Shown here: positions 1 to 5,637 of the stretch, piece by piece
How the letters are laid out: each line of letters starts with the position of its first letter
Numbering within the stretch: the first letter of the stretch is position 1
Source of the DNA: DATKCN01 sp035513175
GTDB taxonomy: Bacteria > Chloroflexota > Chloroflexia > Thermomicrobiales > CFX8
DNA: 8,419 nucleotides
Direction: 5' to 3'
Assembly: GCA_035513175.1 (NCBI GenBank)
Contig: DATKCN010000019.1
Location: 1-8,419 of the forward strand
Notes under the pieces: generated by a model
Told to the model about the DNA's origin: nothing
Seen by the model: the letters and a program-made list of their open reading frames with translations, nothing else
Database searches by the model: none
Program-made: the position numbers and the translations under genes

Positions 1-731
1 AACTTCAGCGTGTCGTACACGCTGCGGTCGTTCCCGACCACTAGCCCGGACACGACATCCGAGTGCCCGCCCAGATACTTCGTCGCCGAGTGCGCCACCA
101 GATCCGCCCCATGCGCCAGCGGCTGCTGCACGTAGGGCGAGGCGAACGTGTTGTCAACGACGAGGAGGGGTCGGGACGCGTTCGAGTGCTGAGTGCTGAG
201 TGCTGAGTGCTGAGGAGAGTCGTGGAATCGCCCGCGTAGGATGTCCGCCACCGCCCGTATATCCACGATCTTCAGATACGGGTTCGTCGGCGTCTCCGTG
301 ATCACCATCTTCGTCGTGTCGCGCAGCGCCCCACGAAGCTCGTCGAGGTCCGAGAAGTCGACCATCGAGTACTCGATGCCGTAGCGGGTGAGGATCTTGT
401 CGAACAGCCGGTAGGTGCCGCCGTAGGCGTCGTCGCCCATCACGATGTGGTCGCCCGCCGAAAGCAGGTAGGTGATGTTCTGGATGGCCGCCATGCCCGA
501 CGAGTACGCCAGCCCCCACGCCCCGCCTTCCAGCGACGCGATGGCTGTCTGCAACGCCGAGCGCGTCGGGTTATCCGTGCGGGCGTAGTCGAACCCCCGG
601 TTCTGGTTGATCCCCTCCTGCGCGTAAGTGCTCGTCTGGTAGATCGGGACGATCATCGCCCCCGTCGCCGCCTCCGGCTCCTGCCCATCGTGGATCGCCC
701 GCGTCTCGAAACGTGTGCGTTTCCAGTCCAT
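1..731 (-). CDS. Cystathionine gamma-lyase/gamma-synthase family PLP enzyme, C-terminus beyond window
   Basis: This is a Cys/Met-metabolism PLP-dependent enzyme. About 243 residues are visible and the C-terminal part lies outside the window. Motifs in order are VPIYQTSTY near residue 28, the RTDNPTR phosphate-binding stretch near 51, SSGMAA near 77, ETPTNP near 146, VVDNTF near 191, and SATKYLGGH with the PLP lysine at about K218. The ATG at 731 has a purine-rich GAGGGG about 7 nt upstream, supplied by the edge of a palindromic repeat. It lies 152 bp downstream of cystathionine beta-synthase on the same strand, so reverse transsulfuration (cystathionine to cysteine, 2-oxobutyrate and ammonia) is the likeliest role. 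Gamma-synthase cannot be excluded from sequence alone. An oddity is that residues about 168-187 form an extra segment rich in Gln, His and Ser, encoded by tandem heptads, where relatives have a short loop of about 6-7 residues. Confidence 0.9.
   Translation of the reverse strand, partial: MDWKRTRFETRAIHDGQEPEAATGAMIVPIYQTSTYAQEGINQNRGFDYARTDNPTRSALQTAIASLEGGAWGLAYSSGMAAIQNITYLLSAGDHIVMGDDAYGGTYRLFDKILTRYGIEYSMVDFSDLDELRGALRDTTKMVITETPTNPYLKIVDIRAVADILRGRFHDSPQHSALSTQHSNASRPLLVVDNTFASPYVQQPLAHGADLVAHSATKYLGGHSDVVSGLVVGNDRSVYDTLK
184..214 (-). repeat. Tandem heptad array inside the gamma-lyase reading frame
   Basis: Four perfect tandem copies of GAGTGCT (plus strand) span 184-211, followed by a partial fifth copy. 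Read in the gene direction the unit is AGCACTC, giving the in-frame peptide QHSALST with a seven-residue period. Seven is not a multiple of three, so gain or loss of one copy would shift the reading frame. In the opposite orientation the unit yields a TGA within every 21 nt in any frame, so only this orientation keeps a coding sequence open. Confidence 0.95.
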
Positions 732-732
732 G

Positions 733-773
733 ACCCCACCCCTCAGCCCCCTCCCCGACGCGGAGAGGGGGAG
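733..773. repeat. C-rich palindromic dispersed repeat, copy 1
   Basis: This 41-nt unit has CCCCCTC at 747-753 facing GAGGGGG at 765-771, which can form a stem. By eye 36 of its 41 positions match the unit at 7934-7974, in the same orientation. Its minus-strand edge, GGGGTGGGG, sits directly before the gamma-lyase start codon and supplies the only Shine-Dalgarno-like sequence there. Confidence 0.75.
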
Positions 774-800
774 TTGTTGTGCGGCAGAATGGCTGCCGAT

Positions 801-828
801 CCAATTCAATCCCAATCCCTAATCTCCC
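801..828. repeat. Degenerate heptad run, AATCCCT-like
   Basis: Four consecutive degenerate heptads (AATCCCA and ATCCCTA are the clearest) lie between the two C-rich palindromes in the cbs/gamma-lyase spacer. The periodicity is weaker than in the other arrays of this window, so this is a tentative member of the same class. Confidence 0.4.
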
Positions 829-846
829 CTCCCCCTGAGGGGGAGG
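828..846. repeat. Perfect 8-bp inverted repeat in the cbs/gamma-lyase spacer
   Basis: CCTCCCCC at 828-835 and GGGGGAGG at 839-846 flank a 3-nt loop. The hairpin lies about 37 nt beyond the cbs stop on the minus strand. No T-run follows on that strand, so it looks like another piece of the C-rich repeat family, or an RNA-stabilising hairpin, rather than an intrinsic terminator. Confidence 0.6.
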
Positions 847-862
847 TGTCCGCGTCAATTTC

Positions 863-890
863 CTATCCGCTACCCGCTATTCGCTAATCA
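863..890. repeat. Heptad array overlapping the cbs stop codon
   Basis: Four tandem degenerate heptads occur here: CTATCCG, CTACCCG, CTATTCG and CTAATCA. On the minus strand each unit ends in TAG, so the array places stops in every frame at the end of cbs, and the cbs stop codon itself (886-884) is part of the last unit. The array is the downstream boundary of the cbs gene. Confidence 0.75.
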
Positions 891-2341
891 CTCTTCATAT
901 GCGCCACGAAGTCCAGCAGGTCCGCCCTCGTAATAATCCCCAGCAGCATGCCTGCGCGCTGCACCAGCACCGCTGAAGATCCTGCGCCGGAGAGCAGCGG
1001 GAACACGCGCTCCACCTCCTCGGCGGCGTCGACCAGCGGGAAGGGCGCGTCCATGACCGTCGAGATCTTAGAGCGCAGCGTGTCGGGTGTGCGAAAGACC
1101 TTGTCGAGCAGTGTGCGCTCCTGAATCGACCCGGCGATGTTGTGCACCTCGATCGAGCCGTCTCGCACTCCGCCTGCCGTGCGCACCACAGGCAGTTGCG
1201 AGATGTTGAACTCCTGCAACAGCCCGATGGCCCGCTCGACCGTGTCGTCGACGTGCACCGCCACGATGCGCGGGACGCTGTCGTCGGCGTGGCTGGTGAT
1301 CAGCTCCTCGACGCGCGGTGACTGCGCGAATCGGGACAGGAAGCCGTTCTCCCGCATCCAGTCGTCGTTGTAGAGCTTCGAAAGGTAGCCACGCCCGGAG
1401 TCCGGCAGCAGCACGACGATCAGCGCCTCGTTCATTCCATCCCGCTTCGCGACCTGCAACGCCGCCCAGACCGCCAGCCCGCCGGACCCTCCCAGCAGGA
1501 TGCCCTCTTCGCGCGTGACCCGCCGCGCCGTCGCGAACGAGTCGCGGTCGGTCACCATGATGAACTCGTCGACCAGCGCGCGATCGAAGGTGCCGGGCCA
1601 GAAGTCCTCGCCGACCCCTTCGACCTTGTACGGACGCGCCACCGGGTTGGTGTAGATCGAGCCTTCCGGGTCCGCGCCGATGACCTGCACGGCCGGGTTC
1701 TGTTCCTTCAGGTACTTCGAGATCCCGGAAATCGTGCCGCCCGTGCCGACTCCCGCCACGAAGTGCGTGACGTGTCCCTCCGTCTGCTGCCAGATCTCCG
1801 GGCCGGTCGCGTCGTAGTGCGTGCGCGGGTTCATCGGGTTGAAGTACTGGTTCGGTTGGAACGCCCCGGGAATCTCCCTCGTCAGCCGGTCGGCCGTCGA
1901 GTAGTACGACTCGGGCGAATCCCGCTCCACGTTGGTCGGGGTCGTCACTACCTCCGCGCCATAGGCCCGCAGCAGCGCGATCTTCTCGTTGGAGACCTTG
2001 TCCGGCATGACGAACACGCAGCGGTAGCCCTTGATGGCAGCCGCCATAGCCAGCCCGACGCCGGTGTTGCCCGAGGTCGGCTCGACGATGGTGCCGCCCT
2101 TCTTGAGCCAGCCCTTGCGCTCCGCCTCCTCGATCATGCGGATGCCAATGCGGTCTTTCACGGAGCCGCCGGGGTTCAGCATCTCCAGCTTGCCAACCAG
2201 TGTCGCCGAACTGCCCCGGTTGACGCGGTCGAGCCGCACCATGGCCGTGTTGCCGATGGCCGAGATGATGTCCGGGTGGATCAGGGGACGCTGGAGGGTT
2301 GACGCCGTTGTGTCCGTGGACCGCTGTCGTGTGGTTGCCAT
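884..2341 (-). CDS. cbs: Cystathionine beta-synthase with C-terminal CBS-domain region
   Basis: This 485-residue protein should condense serine (or a related donor) with homocysteine to give cystathionine. It is a fold-type II PLP enzyme of the cytoplasm. Visible motifs are NPGGSVKDR with the PLP lysine at about K62, PTSGNTG at 88-94, the phosphate-binding GTGGT at 199-203, and LLPDSGRGYLSK at 311-322. Residues from about 345 form two CBS-domain-like segments (around IVAVHVDDTVERAI and the C-terminal LLGIITRADLL), which bind adenosyl ligands in this family. The N-terminal heme-binding extension of animal enzymes is absent. The open frame continues upstream to 2623, but that stretch runs antisense into nitrile hydratase. 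The ATG at 2341 places conserved IHPDIISAIGNTAMVRL 20 residues in, so it is the chosen start. The gamma-lyase gene follows downstream, giving a reverse transsulfuration pair. A CBS-domain O-acetylserine-using cysteine synthase is a less likely alternative. Confidence 0.93.
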   Translation of the reverse strand: MATTRQRSTDTTASTLQRPLIHPDIISAIGNTAMVRLDRVNRGSSATLVGKLEMLNPGGSVKDRIGIRMIEEAERKGWLKKGGTIVEPTSGNTGVGLAMAAAIKGYRCVFVMPDKVSNEKIALLRAYGAEVVTTPTNVERDSPESYYSTADRLTREIPGAFQPNQYFNPMNPRTHYDATGPEIWQQTEGHVTHFVAGVGTGGTISGISKYLKEQNPAVQVIGADPEGSIYTNPVARPYKVEGVGEDFWPGTFDRALVDEFIMVTDRDSFATARRVTREEGILLGGSGGLAVWAALQVAKRDGMNEALIVVLLPDSGRGYLSKLYNDDWMRENGFLSRFAQSPRVEELITSHADDSVPRIVAVHVDDTVERAIGLLQEFNISQLPVVRTAGGVRDGSIEVHNIAGSIQERTLLDKVFRTPDTLRSKISTVMDAPFPLVDAAEEVERVFPLLSGAGSSAVLVQRAGMLLGIITRADLLDFVAHMKSD

Positions 2342-2347
2342 GTGTTC

Positions 2348-2376
2348 GCGGCTCGGCGCTGAGCCGCCCCCCCTTT
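2348..2376 (-). promoter_or_regulatory. cbs leader hairpin between Shine-Dalgarno-like run and start codon
   Basis: On the minus strand AAAGGGGGGG (2376-2367) is followed by a perfect 7-bp stem, GCGGCTC/GAGCCGC, with a 6-nt loop (2367-2348), then 6 nt, then the ATG at 2341. In linear sequence the purine run is too far from the start, but a folded stem would bring it close. No known riboswitch consensus was recognised. Confidence 0.5.
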
Positions 2377-2432
2377 CAACGAGTGGCAAGCGGGCCGCAG
2401 CCCCGCCGGCAGCCAATGCCGTGTGGTCAATG

Positions 2433-2441
2433 ATTGTAGCA
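2433..2441 (-). promoter_or_regulatory. Probable extended -10 element for cbs
   Basis: The minus strand reads TGCTACAAT: a TACAAT hexamer at 2438-2433 preceded by the TGn of an extended -10. No good -35 hexamer is visible at the right distance. It would give a leader of roughly 85 nt that includes the hairpin next to the cbs start. Confidence 0.45.
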
Positions 2442-2473
2442 GCGCGGGGACGGCGGATGAGGGCTTCAGACTC

Positions 2474-2482
2474 TGCTATGAT
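2474..2482 (+). promoter_or_regulatory. Probable extended -10 promoter of the nitrile hydratase operon
   Basis: The plus strand reads TGCTATGAT: a TATGAT hexamer at 2477-2482 with an upstream TGn. It lies about 30 nt before the GAGGAGG Shine-Dalgarno sequence (2501-2507) of the beta-subunit gene, giving a short leader. No convincing -35 is seen, as is common for extended -10 promoters. The cbs -10 lies only about 35 bp away, pointing the other way. Confidence 0.5.
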
Positions 2483-2513
2483 GGTCCGGATTCCATGCGA
2501 GAGGAGGCAGGCG

Positions 2514-3182
2514 ATGAACGGCGTCCACGACATGGGTGGCATGCACGGCTTCGGACCCGTTGAGCGGGAGGAGCACGAGCCACCCTTCCACGCCGAGTGG
2601 GAAGCGCACGTGGCTGCCATCAACCGGCTCGTGCGGCCCGCCTACTACAACATCGACGAGTTCCGCTTCGGCATCGAGAGGATGGACCCGGCGCACTACC
2701 TCCGCTCAACCTACTACGAGCGCTGGCTGGCAACCATCGAGCACAACCTGAGCGCCAGGGGCGTCATCTCGCCCGCCGAGCTGGAATCCCGCATGGAGCT
2801 GCTCCAACGTGACCCCGACGCGGACATCCCGCGTGGCGCGGAAGTCGTCCCAGTTCCACCGGCTCCTCAGCCTGCCGCCGGGACCGAGGCCGCCGAGCCG
2901 CGTTTTGCGATCGGCGACGCGGTGGTCACGCGGAACGCGCACCCCACGGGCCACACCCGGCTGCCCCGCTACGCGCGCGGCAAGCACGGCGTTATCCATC
3001 TGGTCCACGGCGCGCAGACGTTCCCGGACAGCAATGCGCACGGCAAGGGCCAGGACCCGCAGGTGCTCTACAACGTGCGTTTCGACGCCCGCGAGCTGTG
3101 GGGCGACTCGGCCGAGCCGAACCAGACGCTCTATCTCGACATCTGGGAACCGTACCTCGCACCAGTGTCCGCGCAGGCCTGA
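2514..3182 (+). CDS. nthB: Nitrile hydratase beta subunit
   Basis: This is the 222-residue beta subunit of nitrile hydratase, which with alpha forms the cytoplasmic enzyme that hydrates nitriles to amides. It opens with the family hallmark MNGVHDMGGMHGFGPV. It contains YYERWLATIEHNL around residue 67, a Pro/Ala-rich linker near 112-126, and the C-terminal beta-barrel region with GHTRLPRYARGKHG (146-159) and LYLDIWEPYL (207-215). Arginines near 51 and in the HTRLPRYARG block match those that contact the active-site cysteine ligands in known structures. The start is fixed by GAGGAGG six nt upstream; the upstream open frame is antisense to cbs. Alpha follows after 22 nt. Length is typical of the family. 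Confidence 0.95.
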   Translation: MNGVHDMGGMHGFGPVEREEHEPPFHAEWEAHVAAINRLVRPAYYNIDEFRFGIERMDPAHYLRSTYYERWLATIEHNLSARGVISPAELESRMELLQRDPDADIPRGAEVVPVPPAPQPAAGTEAAEPRFAIGDAVVTRNAHPTGHTRLPRYARGKHGVIHLVHGAQTFPDSNAHGKGQDPQVLYNVRFDARELWGDSAEPNQTLYLDIWEPYLAPVSAQA

Positions 3183-3204
3183 CACGCTGGAAAGGATATG
3201 ACCA

Positions 3205-3813
3205 GTGCCGTACAATCCCGAGCAGGAACCCTACGTCTCGCTGCGCACGAAAGCCCTCGAATCGCTCCTGATCGAGAAGGGGCTGATCACTCCGGAAGCG
3301 GTCGATTCCGTCATCAGCATGTTCGAGCAGGACATCGGCCCCCTCCGTGGCGCGAAGGTCGTCGCCCGTGCCTGGGTCGACCCGGCCTTCAAGCAGCGCT
3401 TGTTGGACGATGCCTCGACCGCGATCACCGAGCTCGGACTGCCGGAGGGCTCGGCGCTCAACGTCGTTGAGAACACTCCCACTGACCACAACATGGTCGT
3501 CTGCACGCTCTGCTCCTGCTACCCCTGGTCGGTGCTTGGACTGCCGCCGACCTGGTACAAAGACTTCGCCTACCGTTCCCGCGCTGTCATCGAGCCCCGC
3601 GCCGTGCTGCGCGAGTTCGGGCTGAAGCTGGACGAATCGGTCAGGGTCCACGTCTGGGACAGCAGTGCCGAAGAGCGCTATATGGTTCTGCCGATGCGAC
3701 CGGATGGCGCCGAGGGCATGACCGAGGAGGAGCTGGCCGCGCTCGTCACTCGCGACACCATGATCGGCGTCGCGGTTGTCCAGCCCCCCGTCGCGGCGGC
3801 CGCGGCGAACTGA
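3205..3813 (+). CDS. nthA: Nitrile hydratase alpha subunit, cobalt type
   Basis: This 202-residue alpha subunit carries the metal site. The ligand motif VCTLCSCYPW has its cysteines at 100, 103 and 105. Thr after the first Cys and Tyr after the last mark cobalt-type enzymes (iron-type read CSLCSCT). In the mature enzyme the second and third cysteines are normally oxidised to sulfinic and sulfenic acids. Other family features are ALESLLIEKGLI near the N-terminus, GAKVVARAWVDPAFK near 49-63, and WYKDFAYRSRAVIEPRAVL near 117-135. Translation starts at a GTG with GGAAAGGA eight nt upstream. An in-frame TGA at 3199-3201 excludes earlier starts, and the nearby ATG at 3198 is in another frame. The activator gene follows after 12 nt, so the three genes form one operon. 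Confidence 0.96.
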   Translation: MPYNPEQEPYVSLRTKALESLLIEKGLITPEAVDSVISMFEQDIGPLRGAKVVARAWVDPAFKQRLLDDASTAITELGLPEGSALNVVENTPTDHNMVVCTLCSCYPWSVLGLPPTWYKDFAYRSRAVIEPRAVLREFGLKLDESVRVHVWDSSAEERYMVLPMRPDGAEGMTEEELAALVTRDTMIGVAVVQPPVAAAAAN

Positions 3814-3825
3814 TCGGAACCGTTT

Positions 3826-4692
3826 ATGAGCGACTGCGAATCCACCCGATCGATCGACAAGGTCGAGGACCTTAGCGACGACCTGGCCGTGCCCCGCAGG
3901 AACGGCGAGCTGGTCTTCGAAGCGCCGTGGGAGGGCCGCGTCTTCGGCATGGCGGTCGCGATGAGCGATGAACAGCAGTTCAACTGGAACGCCTTTCGCG
4001 ACCGGCTGGTCGACGAGATCGACGCTGCCGAGCTGCACGGCGACGCCTCCGGGTACTACGAGCGCTGGCTGGCCTCCTTCGAGCGGCTGCTGATCGAGAC
4101 GGACGTCATCACGCCGGCGGAGCTCGACGCCCGCACGGCCGAGCAGGTGACCGGCGTCGACGACCCGCACGAGCATTACGAGACGACCTCCGACGCTATC
4201 CCCAGTCTCGTGCGCTCGAAGCATGGCTCGCGGGCCCGCAACATCGTCTGGCGGGCCGACGGCGAGCCGATCAACGTCTTCCGCCGCCCCGGCCAGCTCT
4301 TCGTCTGCGCCACCGGCTGCTGCTGCGGTCACACCGAGCGGGGTCACGCCGAGGTGCCGTTGGATCTCTATCACAGCGAGTGGGCCCGCCGTCGCATCCG
4401 CCACAAGGTGCATCTCTCGCTGGGCGGCTGCCTCGGACCCTGCGCGCTCTCCAACGTCGTGCTGCTGCTCTTTGCCGGCCGCGAGGTCTGGTTCCACTCC
4501 GTCACCGGCGACGAGCAGGTCATCGCCATCTTCGACTACATCGAATCCATGGTTCGCGCCGACCGCTACCTGCCCCCGCCCCCGAACCTCGCCGACCAGA
4601 TCTTCGACGTCTTCAACTGGCCGTCGCCGGACGAGACGGCGTGCCAGCTCTCCGAGCACGAGCGGGTCGCGGCGGGCGTTTCGGGCGGCTGA
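3826..4692 (+). CDS. Nitrile hydratase activator fused to a [2Fe-2S] thioredoxin-like ferredoxin domain
   Basis: This 288-residue protein has two parts. Residues about 20-105 match nitrile hydratase accessory proteins, the metallochaperones that load cobalt into alpha: PRRNGELVFEAPWEGRVFGM, then FNWNAFRDRLVDEI, then YYERWLASFERLLIETDVIT. That last block is visibly paralogous to the beta subunit. Residues about 150-265 form a thioredoxin-like ferredoxin domain with a four-cysteine pattern: candidates C161 or C165-C167 in VCATGCCCGHTERG, and C202 and C206 in GGCLGPCALSN. A hydrophobic strand and VWFHSV follow. Usual activators are about 14 kDa, so this is roughly twice the length. From memory, similar ferredoxin domains occur near cobalt chelatase genes, but this is unchecked. 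The position, 12 nt after alpha, supports a maturation role. A redox part in cobalt insertion or cysteine oxidation is inference. The Shine-Dalgarno sequence is weak (GGAA), suggesting coupling to alpha. Confidence 0.88.
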   Translation: MSDCESTRSIDKVEDLSDDLAVPRRNGELVFEAPWEGRVFGMAVAMSDEQQFNWNAFRDRLVDEIDAAELHGDASGYYERWLASFERLLIETDVITPAELDARTAEQVTGVDDPHEHYETTSDAIPSLVRSKHGSRARNIVWRADGEPINVFRRPGQLFVCATGCCCGHTERGHAEVPLDLYHSEWARRRIRHKVHLSLGGCLGPCALSNVVLLLFAGREVWFHSVTGDEQVIAIFDYIESMVRADRYLPPPPNLADQIFDVFNWPSPDETACQLSEHERVAAGVSGG

Positions 4693-4790
4693 GCATCGGC
4701 AGAACCGACTCTGGCCACGGACGGCGTACTCGAACATGTCACAATGATGGTGAAGCGCGTCTCACCAGCATGGCTTGAACGGAGCCCGCC

Positions 4791-5003
4791 ATGATCGTCG
4801 TTCGCAAGAAGATTGTCACCGACGAGAATCACCAGCCGGTCGCGGTCCAGATCGAGTACGAGGACTGGCTGGAAATCGAGCGCTTGCTTGGCGTTCAGCC
4901 TGGGAAGAAGCGCCTTACCGACCTGTCAGAATTCGAGGGATTCCTGACGTTGACGGAAGACCCGCTGGAGTATCAGCGCCGCATCCGGGACGAATGGCCA
5001 TAG
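4791..5003 (+). CDS. Small antitoxin-like protein, function unknown
   Basis: This 70-residue protein starts at an ATG with ACGGAG about 7 nt upstream. It has an N-terminal beta-like stretch (MIVVRKKIVTDENHQPVAVQI), then YEDWLEIERLLG, then an acidic C-terminal tail with LTEDPLEYQRRIRDEW. The layout of a strand, 'PVAVQI' and an 'EDWLEIERLL' helix resembles small Phd/RelB-like antitoxins found without a partner, but no clear family was recognised. No toxin-like gene (PIN, RelE or Fic) follows. It lies 98 bp after the nitrile hydratase operon, in a spacer with only a weak 5-bp inverted repeat (GGTGA/TCACC at 4749-4766), so read-through from that operon is possible. Confidence 0.65.
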   Translation: MIVVRKKIVTDENHQPVAVQIEYEDWLEIERLLGVQPGKKRLTDLSEFEGFLTLTEDPLEYQRRIRDEWP

Positions 5004-5069
5004 CGTCCGCAAGAGACAATCGCAAGGCGGGAACGTCGCGACATCCCACGAAACGAAAGGCGCCCAGCC

Positions 5070-5291
5070 GTGAAGCAACCATTCGAAGCCATGGTGCGGG
5101 CCTACAAGAACGAGGCCGATTTTCACAGGGAAGCCCCCGGCATGGAGTCGGCCGGGTGGAAGATTGAGGACGTGACCGAGAAGCCGTGGCGCGGCGAGGT
5201 GATGAACGTGCTGCTGCTCGGCAAGTTCGGCGCGCGCTACTTCCCGCCGAAAACCCGCACCGTCGTCACCTACATCCGCGGCAAGCTCTAG
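5070..5291 (+). CDS. Small conserved-looking hypothetical protein
   Basis: This 73-residue protein starts at a GTG with GAAAGGCG about 8 nt upstream; an ATG at 5091 is an alternative. Visible features are FEAMVRAYKNEADFHREAPGMESAGWKIEDVTEKPW, then a short hydrophobic segment (VMNVLLLGKFG), then FPPKTRTVVTYIRGKL. The pattern 'xxGWxVxxVT…PPKxxxVVTY' is, from memory, that of small hypothetical proteins in high-GC bacteria that often carry one short hydrophobic stretch. No function is assigned. It lies 66 bp after the antitoxin-like gene on the same strand and may be co-transcribed. Its stop codon is immediately followed by an inverted heptad array. Confidence 0.62.
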   Translation: MKQPFEAMVRAYKNEADFHREAPGMESAGWKIEDVTEKPWRGEVMNVLLLGKFGARYFPPKTRTVVTYIRGKL

Positions 5292-5292
5292 G

Positions 5293-5327
5293 CGAGGGTC
5301 GAGGGATGAGGGCCGAGGGCTGAGGGG
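5293..5327. repeat. Heptad array, left arm of a long inverted repeat
   Basis: Five consecutive heptads of consensus YGAGGGN start 2 nt after the stop codon of the preceding small gene. The first four (5293-5320) are the reverse complement of 5485-5512 at 26 of 28 positions, so the two arrays could pair as a stem around a 164-nt interior. Confidence 0.85.
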
Positions 5328-5458
5328 TGGCGGTAAGGGGGCCCCGCGTGGCCTCCCGGGTCGGATGGCCGGGCGGCTGGCGCCATGATCCAACGTGGTT
5401 GCCCATGCCGGACCGCGTGAGGGGCCACACGGGGAATCCCCGACGCGATACGTTCTTT

Positions 5459-5514
5459 CGCGTCCCGCGTCCCGCGACCCGACTCCCCTCGGCCCTCATC
5501 CCTCGGCCCTCGGT
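5459..5514. repeat. Heptad array, eight phased units, right arm of the inverted repeat
   Basis: Eight heptads run without a phase break. Two CGCGTCC units are followed by two related units (CGCGACC, CGACTCC) and then by four CCTCNNY units. The CCTC units are the inverted partner of the array at 5293-5320. The shift of unit sequence within one uninterrupted 7-nt phase is unusual. Confidence 0.85.
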
Positions 5515-5637
5515 AGGGCTACCCCCACCCCCAAGTCGCCAGCGGGCCGCATGGTGACGGCCGCACGCGCTTGCTAGTCTCCATGTGATGATTGGTTACA
5601 TCGGGCGGCGTCGCCGCGAGAGACGGGGAAGCGATTG

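Larger units (their letters stand above)
5292..5637. other. Non-coding region with inverted heptad arrays upstream of the kinase gene
   Basis: No plausible gene was found in this 346-bp stretch. It begins and ends (5293-5327 and 5459-5514) with heptad arrays that are inverted copies of each other. The middle (about 5330-5455) is GC-rich with no recognised element. The last 120 bp must hold the promoter of the kinase/regulator operon. TTGCTA at 5571 with TTACAT at 5596 is a poor candidate because the spacing is 19 nt. GGGGAAG at 5625-5631 is the kinase Shine-Dalgarno sequence. Confidence 0.6.

Noticed and set aside
184..214. CRISPR-like or assembly artefact explanation for the heptad array
   Set aside because: The units are 7 nt with no spacers, so it is not CRISPR. 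The reading frame remains open on both sides, so a simple assembly error is unlikely.
828..846. Intrinsic terminator for cbs
   Set aside because: The stem is perfect, but no T-run follows on the minus strand, and the gamma-lyase gene follows closely.
2342..2440. SAM riboswitch or T-box in the cbs leader
   Set aside because: The leader is about 85 nt with one simple hairpin. None of the conserved elements of these RNAs could be recognised.
2031..2513. Upstream extension of the nitrile hydratase beta reading frame
   Set aside because: It runs antisense through the N-terminal part of cbs. A strong GAGGAGG precedes the ATG at 2514, and the protein there begins with the family's conserved N-terminus.
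2342..2623. Upstream extension of the cbs reading frame to a 579-residue protein
   Set aside because: The extension is antisense to nitrile hydratase beta and matches nothing in the family. The conserved part begins shortly after the ATG at 2341.
2992..4737. Long minus-strand open frame of 581 codons across the nitrile hydratase genes
   Set aside because: It is a shadow produced by high GC in the three plus-strand genes, which carry clear family motifs; the minus product is Asp/Val/Arg-rich without any motif.
4791..5291. A classic toxin-antitoxin pair
   Set aside because: The first protein looks antitoxin-like, but the second shows no toxin fold motif, the gap is 66 bp, and the pair resembles no known system.
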